Shown here: in pieces, positions 25,009 to 34,364 of the stretch
Layout of the letters: the number at the start of each line of letters is the position of its first letter
Position numbering within the stretch: the stretch's first letter is position 1
From: Bacillota bacterium
GTDB lineage: Bacteria; Bacillota; Clostridia; Lachnospirales; Lachnospiraceae
NCBI GenBank assembly: GCA_023398375.1
Contig: JAEWSH010000054.1
Coordinates: 1-64,000, forward strand
DNA: 64,000 nt
Direction: 5' to 3'
Made by a program: the position numbers and the translations under genes
Notes under the pieces: generated by a model
What the model was told of the DNA's origin: nothing
Seen by the model: the letters and a program-made list of their open reading frames with translations, nothing else
Databases searched by the model: none

Positions 25009-25569
25009 CTATGCAGTTTCCTCATATACTGGTAACTGCACTGTTATCATATCATGATGTACTGCTGGTAAAAACAAATTTACCACATCCATTGTCTTTA
25101 TCTTAAGGCTTGTTGTATTGACACAGGGATGGCACCCAACATATTCTCCACGTAAAACATCTTCATCCATCAATAATTGTACACGGTTTTCTGTATCATT
25201 CATCAGCCCCATGATACTGACAGAACCCGGTCTGATAGCAAGATAAGCTTCCATCTCCTCAGGGCCCGCAAAAGACAGTCTGGCGCTATGTATCTGTTCC
25301 GACAGGTCTTTTGTCTTAAATTTCTTATCTCCGGGCATCATCAGTAAATAGAACTGTGTTTTCTGCCGATTACATAAAAATAGATTCTTACAAATAACAA
25401 CCTCCAGAACCGCATCGATATCCTGACAATCTTCCATAGTTCCGGCTTCCTCATGATCTGTTCTCTGGTATGCAATTCCTAATTCATCTAAAAGATCATA
25501 TACCCTGATCTCTTTCTTTTCGCGGCCGCTCTCATCTGCTGGTCTTCCATCATAAAGTTCGTGCTTCAT
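25009..25569 (-). CDS. YbaK/ProX-type aminoacyl-tRNA editing domain protein
   Basis: 186 residues. The core (YDLLDELGIAYQRTDHEE..., VVICKNLFLCNRQKTQFYLLMMPGDKKF, RPGSVSIMGLMND, GCHPCVNTTSLKI) matches stand-alone prolyl-tRNA-synthetase-associated editing domains (ProXp-ala/PrdX). These hydrolyse mischarged Ala- or Cys-tRNAPro in trans. The catalytic-type Lys in VICKNLFL is present. Its stop lies in a dispersed repeat (24978-25009). Confidence 0.85.
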   Translation of the reverse strand: MKHELYDGRPADESGREKKEIRVYDLLDELGIAYQRTDHEEAGTMEDCQDIDAVLEVVICKNLFLCNRQKTQFYLLMMPGDKKFKTKDLSEQIHSARLSFAGPEEMEAYLAIRPGSVSIMGLMNDTENRVQLLMDEDVLRGEYVGCHPCVNTTSLKIKTMDVVNLFLPAVHHDMITVQLPVYEETA

Positions 25570-25594
25570 TATTGCCCCCTGTTGCCTTAATCAA

Positions 25595-25722
25595 AGCGGA
25601 TATTCACAATCCGCTTCGCTACTTAGCTCTATCTTATTACCACTTCGTGATATTTCAGTAGGAGCCTTGGACTCCTACTGGAACAAGCAAGTCCATACCC
25701 CGCTTTGAAAAGCGGGGGACTT
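25595..25722. other. Cluster of three intergenic hairpins
   Basis: Hairpins: agcggat/atccgct (25595-25615); a perfect 9-bp stem cagtaggag/ctcctactg (25656-25680); and an 8-bp inner stem ccccgctt/aagcgggg extended by aagtc/gactt (25689-25722). The last is 13 bases after the C40 peptidase stop and can terminate it. The others may be remnants of an insertion-sequence end or a small RNA. Confidence 0.5.
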
Positions 25723-25734
25723 CCTTGAGTAAGG

Positions 25735-26931
25735 TTAACTTACGATACGTCTGACTGCGAGAATCTCCTTGTAGGTAGCATTGGATATTTTAATGCCTGT
25801 CCTTGCAGAACTTGCGTGCACAATCTTACCACCACCAATGTACATTGCAACATGACCTGCATAACAGATGATATCACCTGGTTGTGCCTCTGAATAATTC
25901 ACGCCTCCGCCTGCACTTCTCAGACTTGATGAGTTTCTCGGAACACTATAACCATACTTTTTATATACTGCATAAACAAATCCAGAGCAATCTGCCCCGT
26001 CCGTTAAGCTCGTCCCGCCAGCGACATAAGGATTTCCTACAAATTGACATGCATAGGATGCAACTTCCTTACCGAGAGCGCTTCCGGTCGCACTTGTAAT
26101 GATCGTTCCTGTTGAATCGCCATTCTTAGCTTCATTTGAGGAATCCTTTTTCTTTGAAGCTGCTTCTGCAGCTTTACGCTTCGCCTCTTCTGCCGCCGCT
26201 TTCTTTGCTTCTTCTTCCTCAATCTTCTTAATCAATGCATTCTGTTGTTTGATCGCTTCCTTATATGTAGCGGCTTCTGCCCGTGCCTGTGCAATCATTG
26301 CTTCATAATTGGAGGATTCTGCTTTCTTCTGATTCAGCATAGCCTGTAAAGACGTCTGTTCTTCTTTGTATTCAAATTGGGTGGCTACTAGTTCGGACTG
26401 TTCATTTTCAAGCGTTTCTTTGATTTCTGCAACCTTTTTTTGTGTTTCCTGATAAGATACCAATAATTTTCGGTCATATTCATATATCTTTTCAACATAA
26501 CCTGCTTTATTCAACATATCTGTCATACTCTTGGCTTCCATAAACAATTGCAGATAAGCAGTATCACCTTTTTCATACATGAACTTTATCCTGCGCTTCA
26601 TCGCTTCATATTGTGCTTCCTCTGATGCTTTTGCTTCATCATATTCTGCCTGTGCTTTTTCAATCTGCACCTGCATTTTTGCGATTTCATCCTCAAGCAT
26701 ACTGATACTTGCCATAATCTCCACTAATTCCGAGTCCATATCACTGATCTCTTCTTCCAGCACGTCCTGCTGATCTTCCAGATTCGATACATTACTATTT
26801 GCGTTATCCAATGCACTTTGCGTCTGCTGTTGCTGCTTTTTAATGTCAGAAATAGTGGTAGCGCTTACCGGCTCTACCACTATCAAACTCAATATGAGAG
26901 ATAACAGTATATATGTTTTTCTTTTTTTCAT
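25735..26931 (-). CDS. Secreted NlpC/P60 peptidoglycan hydrolase
   Basis: 398 residues. A signal peptide (KKRKTYILLSLILSLIVVEPVSA) leads to two long coiled coils (~30-120 and ~150-245) like CwlO/PcsB. A low-complexity linker and a C-terminal C40 domain of ~120 residues follow. The catalytic Cys is in TDGADCSGFVYAVY, the first His in GHVAMYIGGGKIVHAS and a second polar residue follows. The domain cleaves D-Glu-gamma-diamino-acid bonds in stem peptides. In relatives the coiled coil is regulated by the FtsEX complex at septum or sidewall. It is a monocistronic gene with terminator-like hairpins downstream. Confidence 0.92.
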   Translation of the reverse strand: MKKRKTYILLSLILSLIVVEPVSATTISDIKKQQQQTQSALDNANSNVSNLEDQQDVLEEEISDMDSELVEIMASISMLEDEIAKMQVQIEKAQAEYDEAKASEEAQYEAMKRRIKFMYEKGDTAYLQLFMEAKSMTDMLNKAGYVEKIYEYDRKLLVSYQETQKKVAEIKETLENEQSELVATQFEYKEEQTSLQAMLNQKKAESSNYEAMIAQARAEAATYKEAIKQQNALIKKIEEEEAKKAAAEEAKRKAAEAASKKKDSSNEAKNGDSTGTIITSATGSALGKEVASYACQFVGNPYVAGGTSLTDGADCSGFVYAVYKKYGYSVPRNSSSLRSAGGGVNYSEAQPGDIICYAGHVAMYIGGGKIVHASSARTGIKISNATYKEILAVRRIVS

Positions 26932-26998
26932 TTATACTCTCACTCCATTACTTTATAAACTTCTGTGCTTTACATGTTGTTTTCTTTTGAATCATATC

Positions 26999-28177
26999 CT
27001 ATTCAGCGGATTCTGTAGCAGCCTCAGCTGTTCCTTCTGTTGCTGGCTGTTCTGTTTCTTCATTAGCAGAATCTGTGGTTACTTGTTCTGTACCAGATTC
27101 TTCCGTTACGGTTTCCGTCGTGTTTTCTTGTAATACACCTTCCTGCTCTGTTACCTTCGCATTTTCTGCTAATATTTTAAATACTTTATCAAATATCAGA
27201 TATTGCTCAATAGCGTCTTCACCCATGCCTTGAATCAAAGCATCTTCAGAATCATATCCATAATATGACATGTTTTCTTTTGCAAAATCGGAAATCTCAC
27301 TTTTCTTTACTTTTATTTTTTCTTTTTTAGCAATAGCATCTATGACTAATTCTTTTTTTGCAGAAACGACTGCATCCTCTTTTGCTTTTTTTTCAAATTC
27401 TTCCGTAGTCATATTCAGACTTTGTTTGATAAAAGTATCTCTGTCGATTCCATAGTAGGATGCGTATTGATCCGCCTGGCTCATGGATTTATCATAATAG
27501 GAATCAATTAATTTCTGATCCGGTTCAGATACTACACTCTCATTAAATACTACTTCAAACGCTGCCTTCTGAACTGCCTGGTCATACGTATATTTTGCTC
27601 TGTCTTCCAATGAGCCCTTTACATATTCCTTATACTCCTCTACTGTTTTGCAGTCTTCCTGAAGAGTTGGGACATAGTCATCTGTTAGCTTCGGTACAAC
27701 AGATTCTTTTACCGTATTAATAGTTACTGTAAATACAACATCCTGTCCTGCAAGGTCTGTAGCCGAGTATGTTTCCGGAAAGGTTAAATTGAGGTCAAGA
27801 GTATCTCCCTTTTTGGCTCCGATCAATCCTTCTTCAAATCCGTCAATAAAGCTATGGGATCCTATGACAAGATCATATCCACCCTCAGGTGAGCTGCCTT
27901 TGTCAAATTCTTTTCCATCTTTCTTACCGACATAGTCGATATTTACCTGATCGCCTTCTTTAATTGGTCTGTCAACCTCTTCATAAGTTGTCTTAGCACT
28001 CAGAACCTGATCGATATATGTGTTTATGTCTTCCTGAGTCACTTCCTCTTTTGGCTCTACTGTAACAGCTACGCCTTTATATTGTCCCAGCGTTGTTACA
28101 TATTTATTTCCACCGCATGCTGTCAATGCGGCCACTGCTCCGACAAATATTCCCAATATTGCAATTCTCTTTTTCAT
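26999..28177 (-). CDS. Trigger-factor-like FKBP lipoprotein foldase
   Basis: 392 residues. Lipobox LTACGG near residue 21 predicts a lipoprotein on the outer membrane face. Residues ~70-150 are an FKBP peptidyl-prolyl isomerase domain (GDQVNIDYVGKKDGKEFD...GSHSFIDGFEEGLIGAKKGDTLDLNLTFPETY). A trigger-factor-C-like helical region follows (~155-320). The tail is low-complexity Thr/Glu. There is no ribosome-binding domain, so it is an extracytoplasmic chaperone/foldase and not the cytosolic trigger factor. It lies 67 bases upstream of the cell-wall hydrolase. Confidence 0.88.
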   Translation of the reverse strand: MKKRIAILGIFVGAVAALTACGGNKYVTTLGQYKGVAVTVEPKEEVTQEDINTYIDQVLSAKTTYEEVDRPIKEGDQVNIDYVGKKDGKEFDKGSSPEGGYDLVIGSHSFIDGFEEGLIGAKKGDTLDLNLTFPETYSATDLAGQDVVFTVTINTVKESVVPKLTDDYVPTLQEDCKTVEEYKEYVKGSLEDRAKYTYDQAVQKAAFEVVFNESVVSEPDQKLIDSYYDKSMSQADQYASYYGIDRDTFIKQSLNMTTEEFEKKAKEDAVVSAKKELVIDAIAKKEKIKVKKSEISDFAKENMSYYGYDSEDALIQGMGEDAIEQYLIFDKVFKILAENAKVTEQEGVLQENTTETVTEESGTEQVTTDSANEETEQPATEGTAEAATESAE

Positions 28178-28275
28178 CTGGTCCGAATCTCCTCTTCATT
28201 ATTAAATAAGCAATACTTCATTTATACCATATTCTGCTCTCTCTTTAAAGTATTTCTTCTGAATTTCCTGATATT

Positions 28276-29754
28276 TCATAAGAGCGGAGAGAGCAGCCGG
28301 CAAAATTGTTCCTTCAGGCGGACCACTATCGTCCGCCTGCTGTACCTGTCTTTGGTTATCCGGGTACTTTTCCGAATATCTGTCTTAAAAATAGCAACCA
28401 TCTTCTGCGCTTCTTTTTCATCATAAACAACCGCATTCACTTCAAAATTCAATTGAAAACTGCGAATATCCATATTTGCGGTTCCATAGCTATAGACATT
28501 TTCATCTATTATGATACCTTTTGCATGCAGGAATCCATCATCATATGTATAACAATTAGCCCCTGACATTACCATATCGCCAACATAGGAATAGGTTGCC
28601 CAATATACAAATGGATGGTCTGGCTTGCACGGTATCATAATATTTACTTCTACACCGGAATAAATAGCAATCATAAGCGCATTAAAAATAGATTCGTCCG
28701 GTATAAAATACGGCGTCTGTATATAAATACTTTTCTTTGCCTTATTGATCAGCCTCAAATAATTATTCCGGATATTCTGCATTGCAGAATCAGGACCGCT
28801 TGAGACGATCTGCATCGTCGTATTTCCTTTTTTCAAATTCCCTGCTAAAAAATACTTCTCCTGCTGAAATAAATTTTCTCTTGCAGCATAATTCCAGTCT
28901 AAAATGAACCGAATCTGCAGCGTACTCACTGCACTTCCCTCTATTCTTAAATGTGTATCCCTCCAAAACCCAAATTTCTTTGACATTCCAATATATTCTT
29001 TTCCAATATTGAACCCACCTACATATGCGATCTCATTATCAATAATTACTATTTTTCGGTGATTTCGATAATTAATACGCAGATGCAGCCGACGCATGGT
29101 AGCAGGAAAGAAAGTAACGATCTTAATACCTTCCATCTGCATTTTCTTCCAATAACTTCCCGGAACAGCACGGCAGCCCATTCCGTCAAATAGAATACGG
29201 ACCTCTACCCCTTCTTTTACTTTTTCCAATAACACATCTCTGATTCTGTTAAACAGAATATCATTGCGAATGATATAATACTGGATGTGAATAAACTTTT
29301 TGGCCTGTTTTATATCTTCCATCAATGCATCGAACTTTGCATTGCCATCTGTAAATACCTGCACAGAATTATCATTTGTAAGAATCGAACCTCCACTATG
29401 CAGATTATAATATATCAAATCAAAAAATCCTTTTAACTCCGGATTTTCTTTTTCCATTTCTCTGTTTTCTATTCTATATTCTTGTTGTCTGATCGCTTCA
29501 TTTATGCGGTCTTCTATCTCTTTTAATCGGAACATCTTCCTCTTGTGAGTATCTGTACCTGCAAACAGATAAATAATAAAACCAACAATCGGAACAGAAT
29601 AGAGCACTAACAGCCAGGCCCAGACAGATCTGGGTTCTTTCCTCTGAAAAAAAACGATCACAATGGACAGCAGCAGATTAATGATTACCATATGCTCCAG
29701 CATAAATTGAATTGTCTGATATATTTGCTTAACGATAAGTTCCATTTTTTCCAC
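28276..29754 (-). CDS. cls: Cardiolipin synthase
   Basis: 492 residues. There are two N-terminal membrane helices (INLLLSIVIVFFQ; AWLLVLYSVPIVGFIIYLFAG) and two phospholipase-D HKD motifs (NHRKIVIIDNEIAYVGGFN and HAKGIIIDENVYSYGTANMD). The enzyme condenses two phosphatidylglycerols into cardiolipin and glycerol. Length and domain order are normal for ClsA-type enzymes. Confidence 0.95.
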   Translation of the reverse strand: MEKMELIVKQIYQTIQFMLEHMVIINLLLSIVIVFFQRKEPRSVWAWLLVLYSVPIVGFIIYLFAGTDTHKRKMFRLKEIEDRINEAIRQQEYRIENREMEKENPELKGFFDLIYYNLHSGGSILTNDNSVQVFTDGNAKFDALMEDIKQAKKFIHIQYYIIRNDILFNRIRDVLLEKVKEGVEVRILFDGMGCRAVPGSYWKKMQMEGIKIVTFFPATMRRLHLRINYRNHRKIVIIDNEIAYVGGFNIGKEYIGMSKKFGFWRDTHLRIEGSAVSTLQIRFILDWNYAARENLFQQEKYFLAGNLKKGNTTMQIVSSGPDSAMQNIRNNYLRLINKAKKSIYIQTPYFIPDESIFNALMIAIYSGVEVNIMIPCKPDHPFVYWATYSYVGDMVMSGANCYTYDDGFLHAKGIIIDENVYSYGTANMDIRSFQLNFEVNAVVYDEKEAQKMVAIFKTDIRKSTRITKDRYSRRTIVVRLKEQFCRLLSPLL

Positions 29755-29807
29755 CTCTACTTCTATGTAGTATAAATGATTTTATGGCACAATTCAATGC
29801 ATCTGTA

Positions 29808-29836
29808 TTGCACTTTACCTAAAAGAATGATACAAT
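29808..29836 (+). promoter_or_regulatory. Sigma-A promoter of the small membrane-protein gene
   Basis: TTGCAC (29808-29813), a 17-base spacer, then TACAAT (29831-29836). The GTG start at 29872 is preceded by GGAGGT. Confidence 0.75.
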
Positions 29837-29871
29837 GAACAAAGTTTTATTATTATATTAGGAGGTATTTT

Positions 29872-30345
29872 GTGAATACAGTAACAATCGTATTATTATC
29901 CATACTTGCAGTTCTTATTATTGCAGTAATTGTATTATATTTTTTAGGTAAAAAAGCACAAAAAAGACAAGCAGAACAACAGGAACAGATCAATGCGAAT
30001 AAGCAGACCGTATCCATGTTAATTATTGATAAGAAACGTTTGAAAATGAAAGATTCCGGTCTTCCACAGATGGTTATTGATCAGACCCCAAAATTATTAC
30101 GTCGTTCAAAATTGCCGATCGTAAAAGCAAAAGTCGGTCCTCAGATTATGTCTCTTGTATGTGATGAAAAGATATTCAATTCCGTACCTGTAAAAAAAGA
30201 AGTCAAGGCTGTTGTGAGCGGAATCTATATCACTGACGTTAAGGGACTGCATGGAACTATAAAAAAAGAGCCTGTAAAAAAGGGCTTCTTCAAACGTACT
30301 ATAGAAAAAGCTCAGGAAAAAGCCGGTGCAAAGCCAATTAAATAA
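29872..30345 (+). CDS. Single-TM membrane protein, function unknown
   Basis: 157 residues from a GTG start (GGAGGTATTTT precedes it). One N-terminal membrane helix (TIVLLSILAVLIIAVIVLYFLG) is followed by a basic soluble part with a beta-rich segment (KTVSMLIIDKKRLKMK...LPIVKAKVGPQIMSLVCDEKIF) and a Lys-rich tail. I have no named family, but the design is common in clostridia. It forms a single-gene unit with a clear promoter and terminator. Confidence 0.8.
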   Translation: MNTVTIVLLSILAVLIIAVIVLYFLGKKAQKRQAEQQEQINANKQTVSMLIIDKKRLKMKDSGLPQMVIDQTPKLLRRSKLPIVKAKVGPQIMSLVCDEKIFNSVPVKKEVKAVVSGIYITDVKGLHGTIKKEPVKKGFFKRTIEKAQEKAGAKPIK

Positions 30346-30377
30346 GTACGCCTTAACCGGTACGATTCTTCGATTAA

Positions 30378-30405
30378 AAAAAGACTTGAATTCCAAGTCT
30401 TTTTT
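30378..30405. terminator. Bidirectional terminator
   Basis: gacttg-aattc-caagtc is flanked by an A-run on the left and a T-run on the right. It serves the plus-strand gene ending at 30345 and can also stop minus-strand transcription from the DUF1934 gene. Confidence 0.8.
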
Positions 30406-30440
30406 ATTTTCTCTATTCCTGCACTTTTTAAGAGCAACAA

Positions 30441-30896
30441 TTATTGAATAGTTCCCTGTAGCGAAAATCCCTCTGTTCCCTTCTCTCGGATATTCATATG
30501 AATCGTGCAGTCTGCAAGATGTTCATAATTAACTTCAAGTGCGTAATTCACACGTAACTGCATCTGCCTTTCTTCTTCTGTCAATTCTATTCTTCCGGCT
30601 TCTATGCCGATTATAATATTACCAAATGGCGTACCATAATTGGTAATATTTTTCTTATTTTCCTCAAATAACATATGCACATTCACAAGTCCATGCTTCG
30701 TTAGTGTCATTTCTTTCTCATTAAATCTGATGATACTTTTTGTAGGTTCTTCATACCCTTCTGTTATTTCTTCAAATATCACATAATGGCTCTTATTTTT
30801 TTTATAATAAGTACCTGAAGTGATTGTTTCTATGTTGTCAGATTCTCCTTCATGAAATTGAAGACCCTGAATGGAAATTAATACATCTTTTGTCAT
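30441..30896 (-). CDS. DUF1934 (YwiB-like) beta-barrel protein
   Basis: 151 residues of calycin-like beta-barrel pattern: VLISIQGLQFHEGESDNIETITSGTYYKKNKSHYVIFEE near the start, MTLTKHGLVNVHMLFEENKKN in the middle. This matches the DUF1934/YwiB family. Function is unknown, and no catalytic residues are apparent. It lies 44 bases downstream of murI and is probably co-transcribed. Confidence 0.85.
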   Translation of the reverse strand: MTKDVLISIQGLQFHEGESDNIETITSGTYYKKNKSHYVIFEEITEGYEEPTKSIIRFNEKEMTLTKHGLVNVHMLFEENKKNITNYGTPFGNIIIGIEAGRIELTEEERQMQLRVNYALEVNYEHLADCTIHMNIREKGTEGFSLQGTIQ

Positions 30897-30940
30897 TTTG
30901 TTATTTCCAACTTCCTCGCTGTAATAGTATTTCCTATTCG

Positions 30941-31771
30941 TTAATATTCTTCTATATTGATTACTTTTGCAGATAAGATTCCATATTTTATAATTGAATT
31001 TGCAAATGTCTGGAATTTTTTAGCACCATCACTCACAAAAAATTGATATTTATTTGTCCCTAGTCCCACTTTTGTTTCATTCAAAATATGTTCTGCCACT
31101 AAAAGTTCCTTGAGTTCTCTTGCAGTCTCATATGCCGGATTCACAAGTGTTACTTTTTCTCCCATAATATTGCCAACAGTAGAACGAATCAGTGGATAAT
31201 GTGTACATCCAAGAATGAGTGTATCAATATCAATGTCAATTAATTCAGTCAGATATCTCATCGCTATCTCATCTGTGACAGGATCCTTCAACAGACCTTC
31301 CTCAATCAAAGGACAGAATAGCGGGCAGGCTTTTCCAATCACCTGCACATTTGGATTAATCTGTTGTATGTATTCCAAATATACATTAGAACCGATCGTT
31401 GCATCTGTTGCGATCACACCGATTTTTCCATTATGTGTTGCATCCGCTGCAACTTTTGCGCCTGGTCTTACGACACCTATGATGGGAATGTCGATTTCCT
31501 TTTCTATCTCTTCCAATGCCATTGCACTTGCCGTATTACATGCGATTACAATAGCCTTCACATTCTGTGTTCGTAGAAAACGGATAATTTGTCTGGAGTA
31601 TCTGGTTACCACTTCCTTCGATTTACTCCCGTAGGGAACTCTTGCTGTATCTCCAAAATAGACAATTCTCTCGTTTGGGATCTGGCGCATTATCTCACGT
31701 ACTACAGTTAATCCTCCGACTCCTGAATCAAATACCCCGATAGGCGCCTGACAAACATCTTCTATAGACAT
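30941..31771 (-). CDS. murI: Glutamate racemase
   Basis: 276 residues. It supplies D-glutamate for peptidoglycan. The two catalytic cysteines are in VIACNTASAMALEE and LGCTHYPLIRSTVG. The substrate-binding segments IGVFDSGVGGLTVVREI and YFGDTARVPYGSKS are intact. Length is typical. Confidence 0.96.
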   Translation of the reverse strand: MSIEDVCQAPIGVFDSGVGGLTVVREIMRQIPNERIVYFGDTARVPYGSKSKEVVTRYSRQIIRFLRTQNVKAIVIACNTASAMALEEIEKEIDIPIIGVVRPGAKVAADATHNGKIGVIATDATIGSNVYLEYIQQINPNVQVIGKACPLFCPLIEEGLLKDPVTDEIAMRYLTELIDIDIDTLILGCTHYPLIRSTVGNIMGEKVTLVNPAYETARELKELLVAEHILNETKVGLGTNKYQFFVSDGAKKFQTFANSIIKYGILSAKVINIEEY

Positions 31772-31826
31772 CTAAATACCTCTTTGTTAATCTAATATTT
31801 TCTTGCAGTCTGTAAATATTTTAAAT

Positions 31827-32075
31827 TTACTTTAATAAACCGGCTTCTTTCAGCAGCTCAAGTAATTTGCTCTTAACTACAATCTGATCTGAATCCGCCA
31901 TAAAGATATCATAATAGTCGCTTTCCTCACATGGTATCTCTATTTCTTCTCCCGATTCCTCTATTATAATACGATATGTGCCATCAGCAAAGCAATATTT
32001 TGGATACATCATTCCAATCATAGCTGCCATCGACACATATAAGATTCCAATCTCAATAAATTTCTTCATGAACAC
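31827..32075 (-). CDS. Small membrane-anchored or secreted protein
   Basis: 82 residues. The N-terminus is a hydrophobic helix (IEIGILYVSMAAMIGMMY), followed by an acidic extracellular part (YRIIIEESGEEIEIPCEESDYYDIF) and a short amphipathic helix. The GTG at 32075 fits the ribosome site AAGGAG better than the ATG two codons on. No family is recognised. It stands between GntR and murI. Confidence 0.6.
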   Translation of the reverse strand: MFMKKFIEIGILYVSMAAMIGMMYPKYCFADGTYRIIIEESGEEIEIPCEESDYYDIFMADSDQIVVKSKLLELLKEAGLLK

Positions 32076-32153
32076 AATAACTCCTTCCTGTTATAGAAAG
32101 AGTTATAGACACATTGAGACCGGTTTATTCAATTTTAATCAAGCTTATTCTAT

Positions 32154-32819
32154 TTATTCCAAAAGTAACATAATTGCTTTTTCCTGGTTATCAATATGTT
32201 CTTTCACCATCATCGAAGCTTTTGATTTATCTCTTGCCACGATACTGTCATAGATTTTCCTGTGTTCGCCTATCAGGCGTTCATGCTGAGTGGCATCCTT
32301 AATATGTTCAAACCGGAACCGATACATTTGTTCTGCAAGATTATTTACCAATTGTAGTAATCGCTCATTACCTGTCGCTCTTACAATAATATCGTGTAAT
32401 TTTACATCTGCCTTTGCTATTTTAGTAGCATCCTTTGTTTTAGTGACCTGTTCAAAATGATCACATGCATGCTTCAATGCCTGCATTTCTTCTTCTGTAA
32501 TCCTCTCACAGGCTAATTCAGCAGCTAACGCATCTAAGGCTTTTCTGACTTCCAGGACATCTTTCAGACCCTTTACCGTAATTTGTGCAACTTCTGCACC
32601 ACGACGCGGAATCATTGTAACAAGACCTTCCAATTCTAATTTACGAATCGCTTCTCTAATAGGTGTACGGCTTACTCCCAATTTGTTTGCCAGATGGATT
32701 TCCATCAGTCTCTCACCCGGCTTTAATTCTCCTGTCAGGATTCCCTGCCTTAACGTCTTGAACACAACATCTCTCAAAGGTAAATACTCATCTAAACTTG
32801 CTTGTAAATTGTCATCCAT
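32154..32819 (-). CDS. GntR/FCD-family transcriptional regulator
   Basis: 221 residues. The N-terminal winged helix (VVFKTLRQGILTGELKPGERLMEIHLANKLGVSRTPIREAIRKLELEGLV) is followed by a helical FCD ligand-binding domain of the FadR subfamily, with conserved metal-site-type residues (DVKLHDIIVRATGN, HRKIYDSI). FCD regulators commonly sense organic acids or sugar acids. No obvious target operon lies beside it. It is 41 bases downstream of ispE and may be co-transcribed. Confidence 0.9.
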   Translation of the reverse strand: MDDNLQASLDEYLPLRDVVFKTLRQGILTGELKPGERLMEIHLANKLGVSRTPIREAIRKLELEGLVTMIPRRGAEVAQITVKGLKDVLEVRKALDALAAELACERITEEEMQALKHACDHFEQVTKTKDATKIAKADVKLHDIIVRATGNERLLQLVNNLAEQMYRFRFEHIKDATQHERLIGEHRKIYDSIVARDKSKASMMVKEHIDNQEKAIMLLLE

Positions 32820-32860
32820 CCTGTTAGCTCCTATCTGCTTCTCACCCAGATTTCTATACT

Positions 32861-33730
32861 CTAATCGTTATATGAAAAAGCACTGACAAAAGTCTGCTTT
32901 GCCAGATTGTTCTGTACTACTACAGCTTTTGCTTTATTAGCATTCTCTTCTGATTCAAAAATACCAAAGACTGTCGGGCCGCTGCCGCTCATAAGTGCAT
33001 TTAATGCACCGCATCTTTTCATAGTATTTTTTATTTCTTCTATAATCGGATACTCAACCACCGTCACATTTTCTAATACATTCTCCATTAATTGCGCCAT
33101 CTTCTTAAGATTCTTTTCTTTAATGCATGCTGCCATAGCATCAATATCCGGATGATGCTTTAGTTCATTTGCCCGAAGATTCTCATATACATACTTTGTA
33201 GATACATAAATATCAGGTTTTGCTATTACCAGATAACATTGAGGCGGATTCGGCAGAGGTGTCAGTACTTCTCCAATACCTTCCGATAGTGCTGTACCAC
33301 CCAAAATACAATATGGCACATCGGCTCCTATCTTAACCGCCATTTTCATAAGTTCTTCTTTTGGAATCTGCAATTCAAATAACTCATTTATGCCAACAAA
33401 TGCTGCTGCTGCATCTGTACTTCCCCCAGCCATTCCAGCCGCCACCGGTATTACTTTTTTTAAATAAATATCAATTCCTTGCTGAATGCGGTATTTTTCC
33501 ATCAACATGTTCGCAGTCTTATAAATCAGATTATCTTCATTAACCGGTATATCCTTAACATCCGTAGTTATTTTTATTCCCGGCTCTTCTCTCTTTTTAA
33601 TGGTAAGTTCATCATATAAGTCAACCGTCTGCATGATCATCCTGACTTCATGATAACCGTCGTCTCGTCTTCTCACTACATCAAGCGAAAGATTGATCTT
33701 TGCTCTTGCCTTTAATTCAATTTCCTGCAT
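32861..33730 (-). CDS. ispE: 4-(cytidine-5'-diphospho)-2-C-methylerythritol kinase
   Basis: 289 residues of the GHMP kinase superfamily: ARAKINLSLDVVRRRDDGYHEVRMIMQTV at the start, ATP loop VIPVAAGMAGGSTDAAAAFVG, and C-terminal LMSGSGPTVFGIF. It phosphorylates CDP-ME in the non-mevalonate isoprenoid pathway. It ends 41 bases before the GntR gene. Confidence 0.95.
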   Translation of the reverse strand: MQEIELKARAKINLSLDVVRRRDDGYHEVRMIMQTVDLYDELTIKKREEPGIKITTDVKDIPVNEDNLIYKTANMLMEKYRIQQGIDIYLKKVIPVAAGMAGGSTDAAAAFVGINELFELQIPKEELMKMAVKIGADVPYCILGGTALSEGIGEVLTPLPNPPQCYLVIAKPDIYVSTKYVYENLRANELKHHPDIDAMAACIKEKNLKKMAQLMENVLENVTVVEYPIIEEIKNTMKRCGALNALMSGSGPTVFGIFESEENANKAKAVVVQNNLAKQTFVSAFSYND

Positions 33731-33842
33731 AATTCCTCGATTCTCTATTTCGGCTGTAATGTACTGGCATGCGGTAATTTTTACTGCTAGCTATATTCTA
33801 CTTAATTATATACATTTTTATGCAAAAATGCAAATAATAAAA

Positions 33843-33874
33843 GCAGGAAACTGTCAGTAACAACAGTTTCCTGC
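33843..33874 (-). terminator. Terminator of the 33972-34268 gene
   Basis: A perfect 12-bp stem (gcaggaaactgt / acagtttcctgc) with an 8-base loop is followed on the minus strand by TTTTATTATTT. It separates the small gene from ispE. Confidence 0.75.
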
Positions 33875-33971
33875 ATAAGAGGTAATTTGATATTAGGCAT
33901 TATACATAATAATCTTTCTCTTTTATAAAAAGAAATTTACTGATTTTAAAATCCGTCATGTCAAGTCCTGC

Positions 33972-34268
33972 CTATTTTCCTTCTTCAATCGGTCGAAAAC
34001 GCTTAAATACTTTGTCCGCTCCACAGACATGCTTTGTATCATCTTCAGTAATAATATAATCGCCTTCTCCAATGAATGTGCAGCCTCTGCGGTTCTTTAC
34101 GTAAGGGCACCAGATTGTTCCGTCAGGTTTTTTTACCTTGACCAGAAAATCAGACACAACCCATCCCTTTGTCACGACATCCGTCCAAAGCTCAAATCCA
34201 TCTTCCATCCCTTTTCCCACTTCATACTTTTCTACTTCTACTTCTAAAGAAGTTCTTTTACATCTCAT
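33972..34268 (-). CDS. Small conserved-looking protein, function unknown
   Basis: 98 residues, likely a small beta-barrel: EVEVEKYEVGKGMEDGFELWTDVVTKGWVVSDFLVKVKKPDGTIWCPYVKNRRGCTFIGEGDYIITEDDTKHVCGAD. The three Cys and the PDGTIWCPYVKNRRG segment could suggest a fold related to small modulators. I recognise no family. It has a good GGAGG site and its own terminator (33843-33874). Confidence 0.65.
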   Translation of the reverse strand: MRCKRTSLEVEVEKYEVGKGMEDGFELWTDVVTKGWVVSDFLVKVKKPDGTIWCPYVKNRRGCTFIGEGDYIITEDDTKHVCGADKVFKRFRPIEEGK

Positions 34269-34364
34269 AAGAATTCCTCCTTCTCTTGTACTTTATCCCA
34301 TAGCCGATCATTTTCTATAGACATATTATAGCACAGTATTTTCAGAAGTATTAGTAAATTTTTA

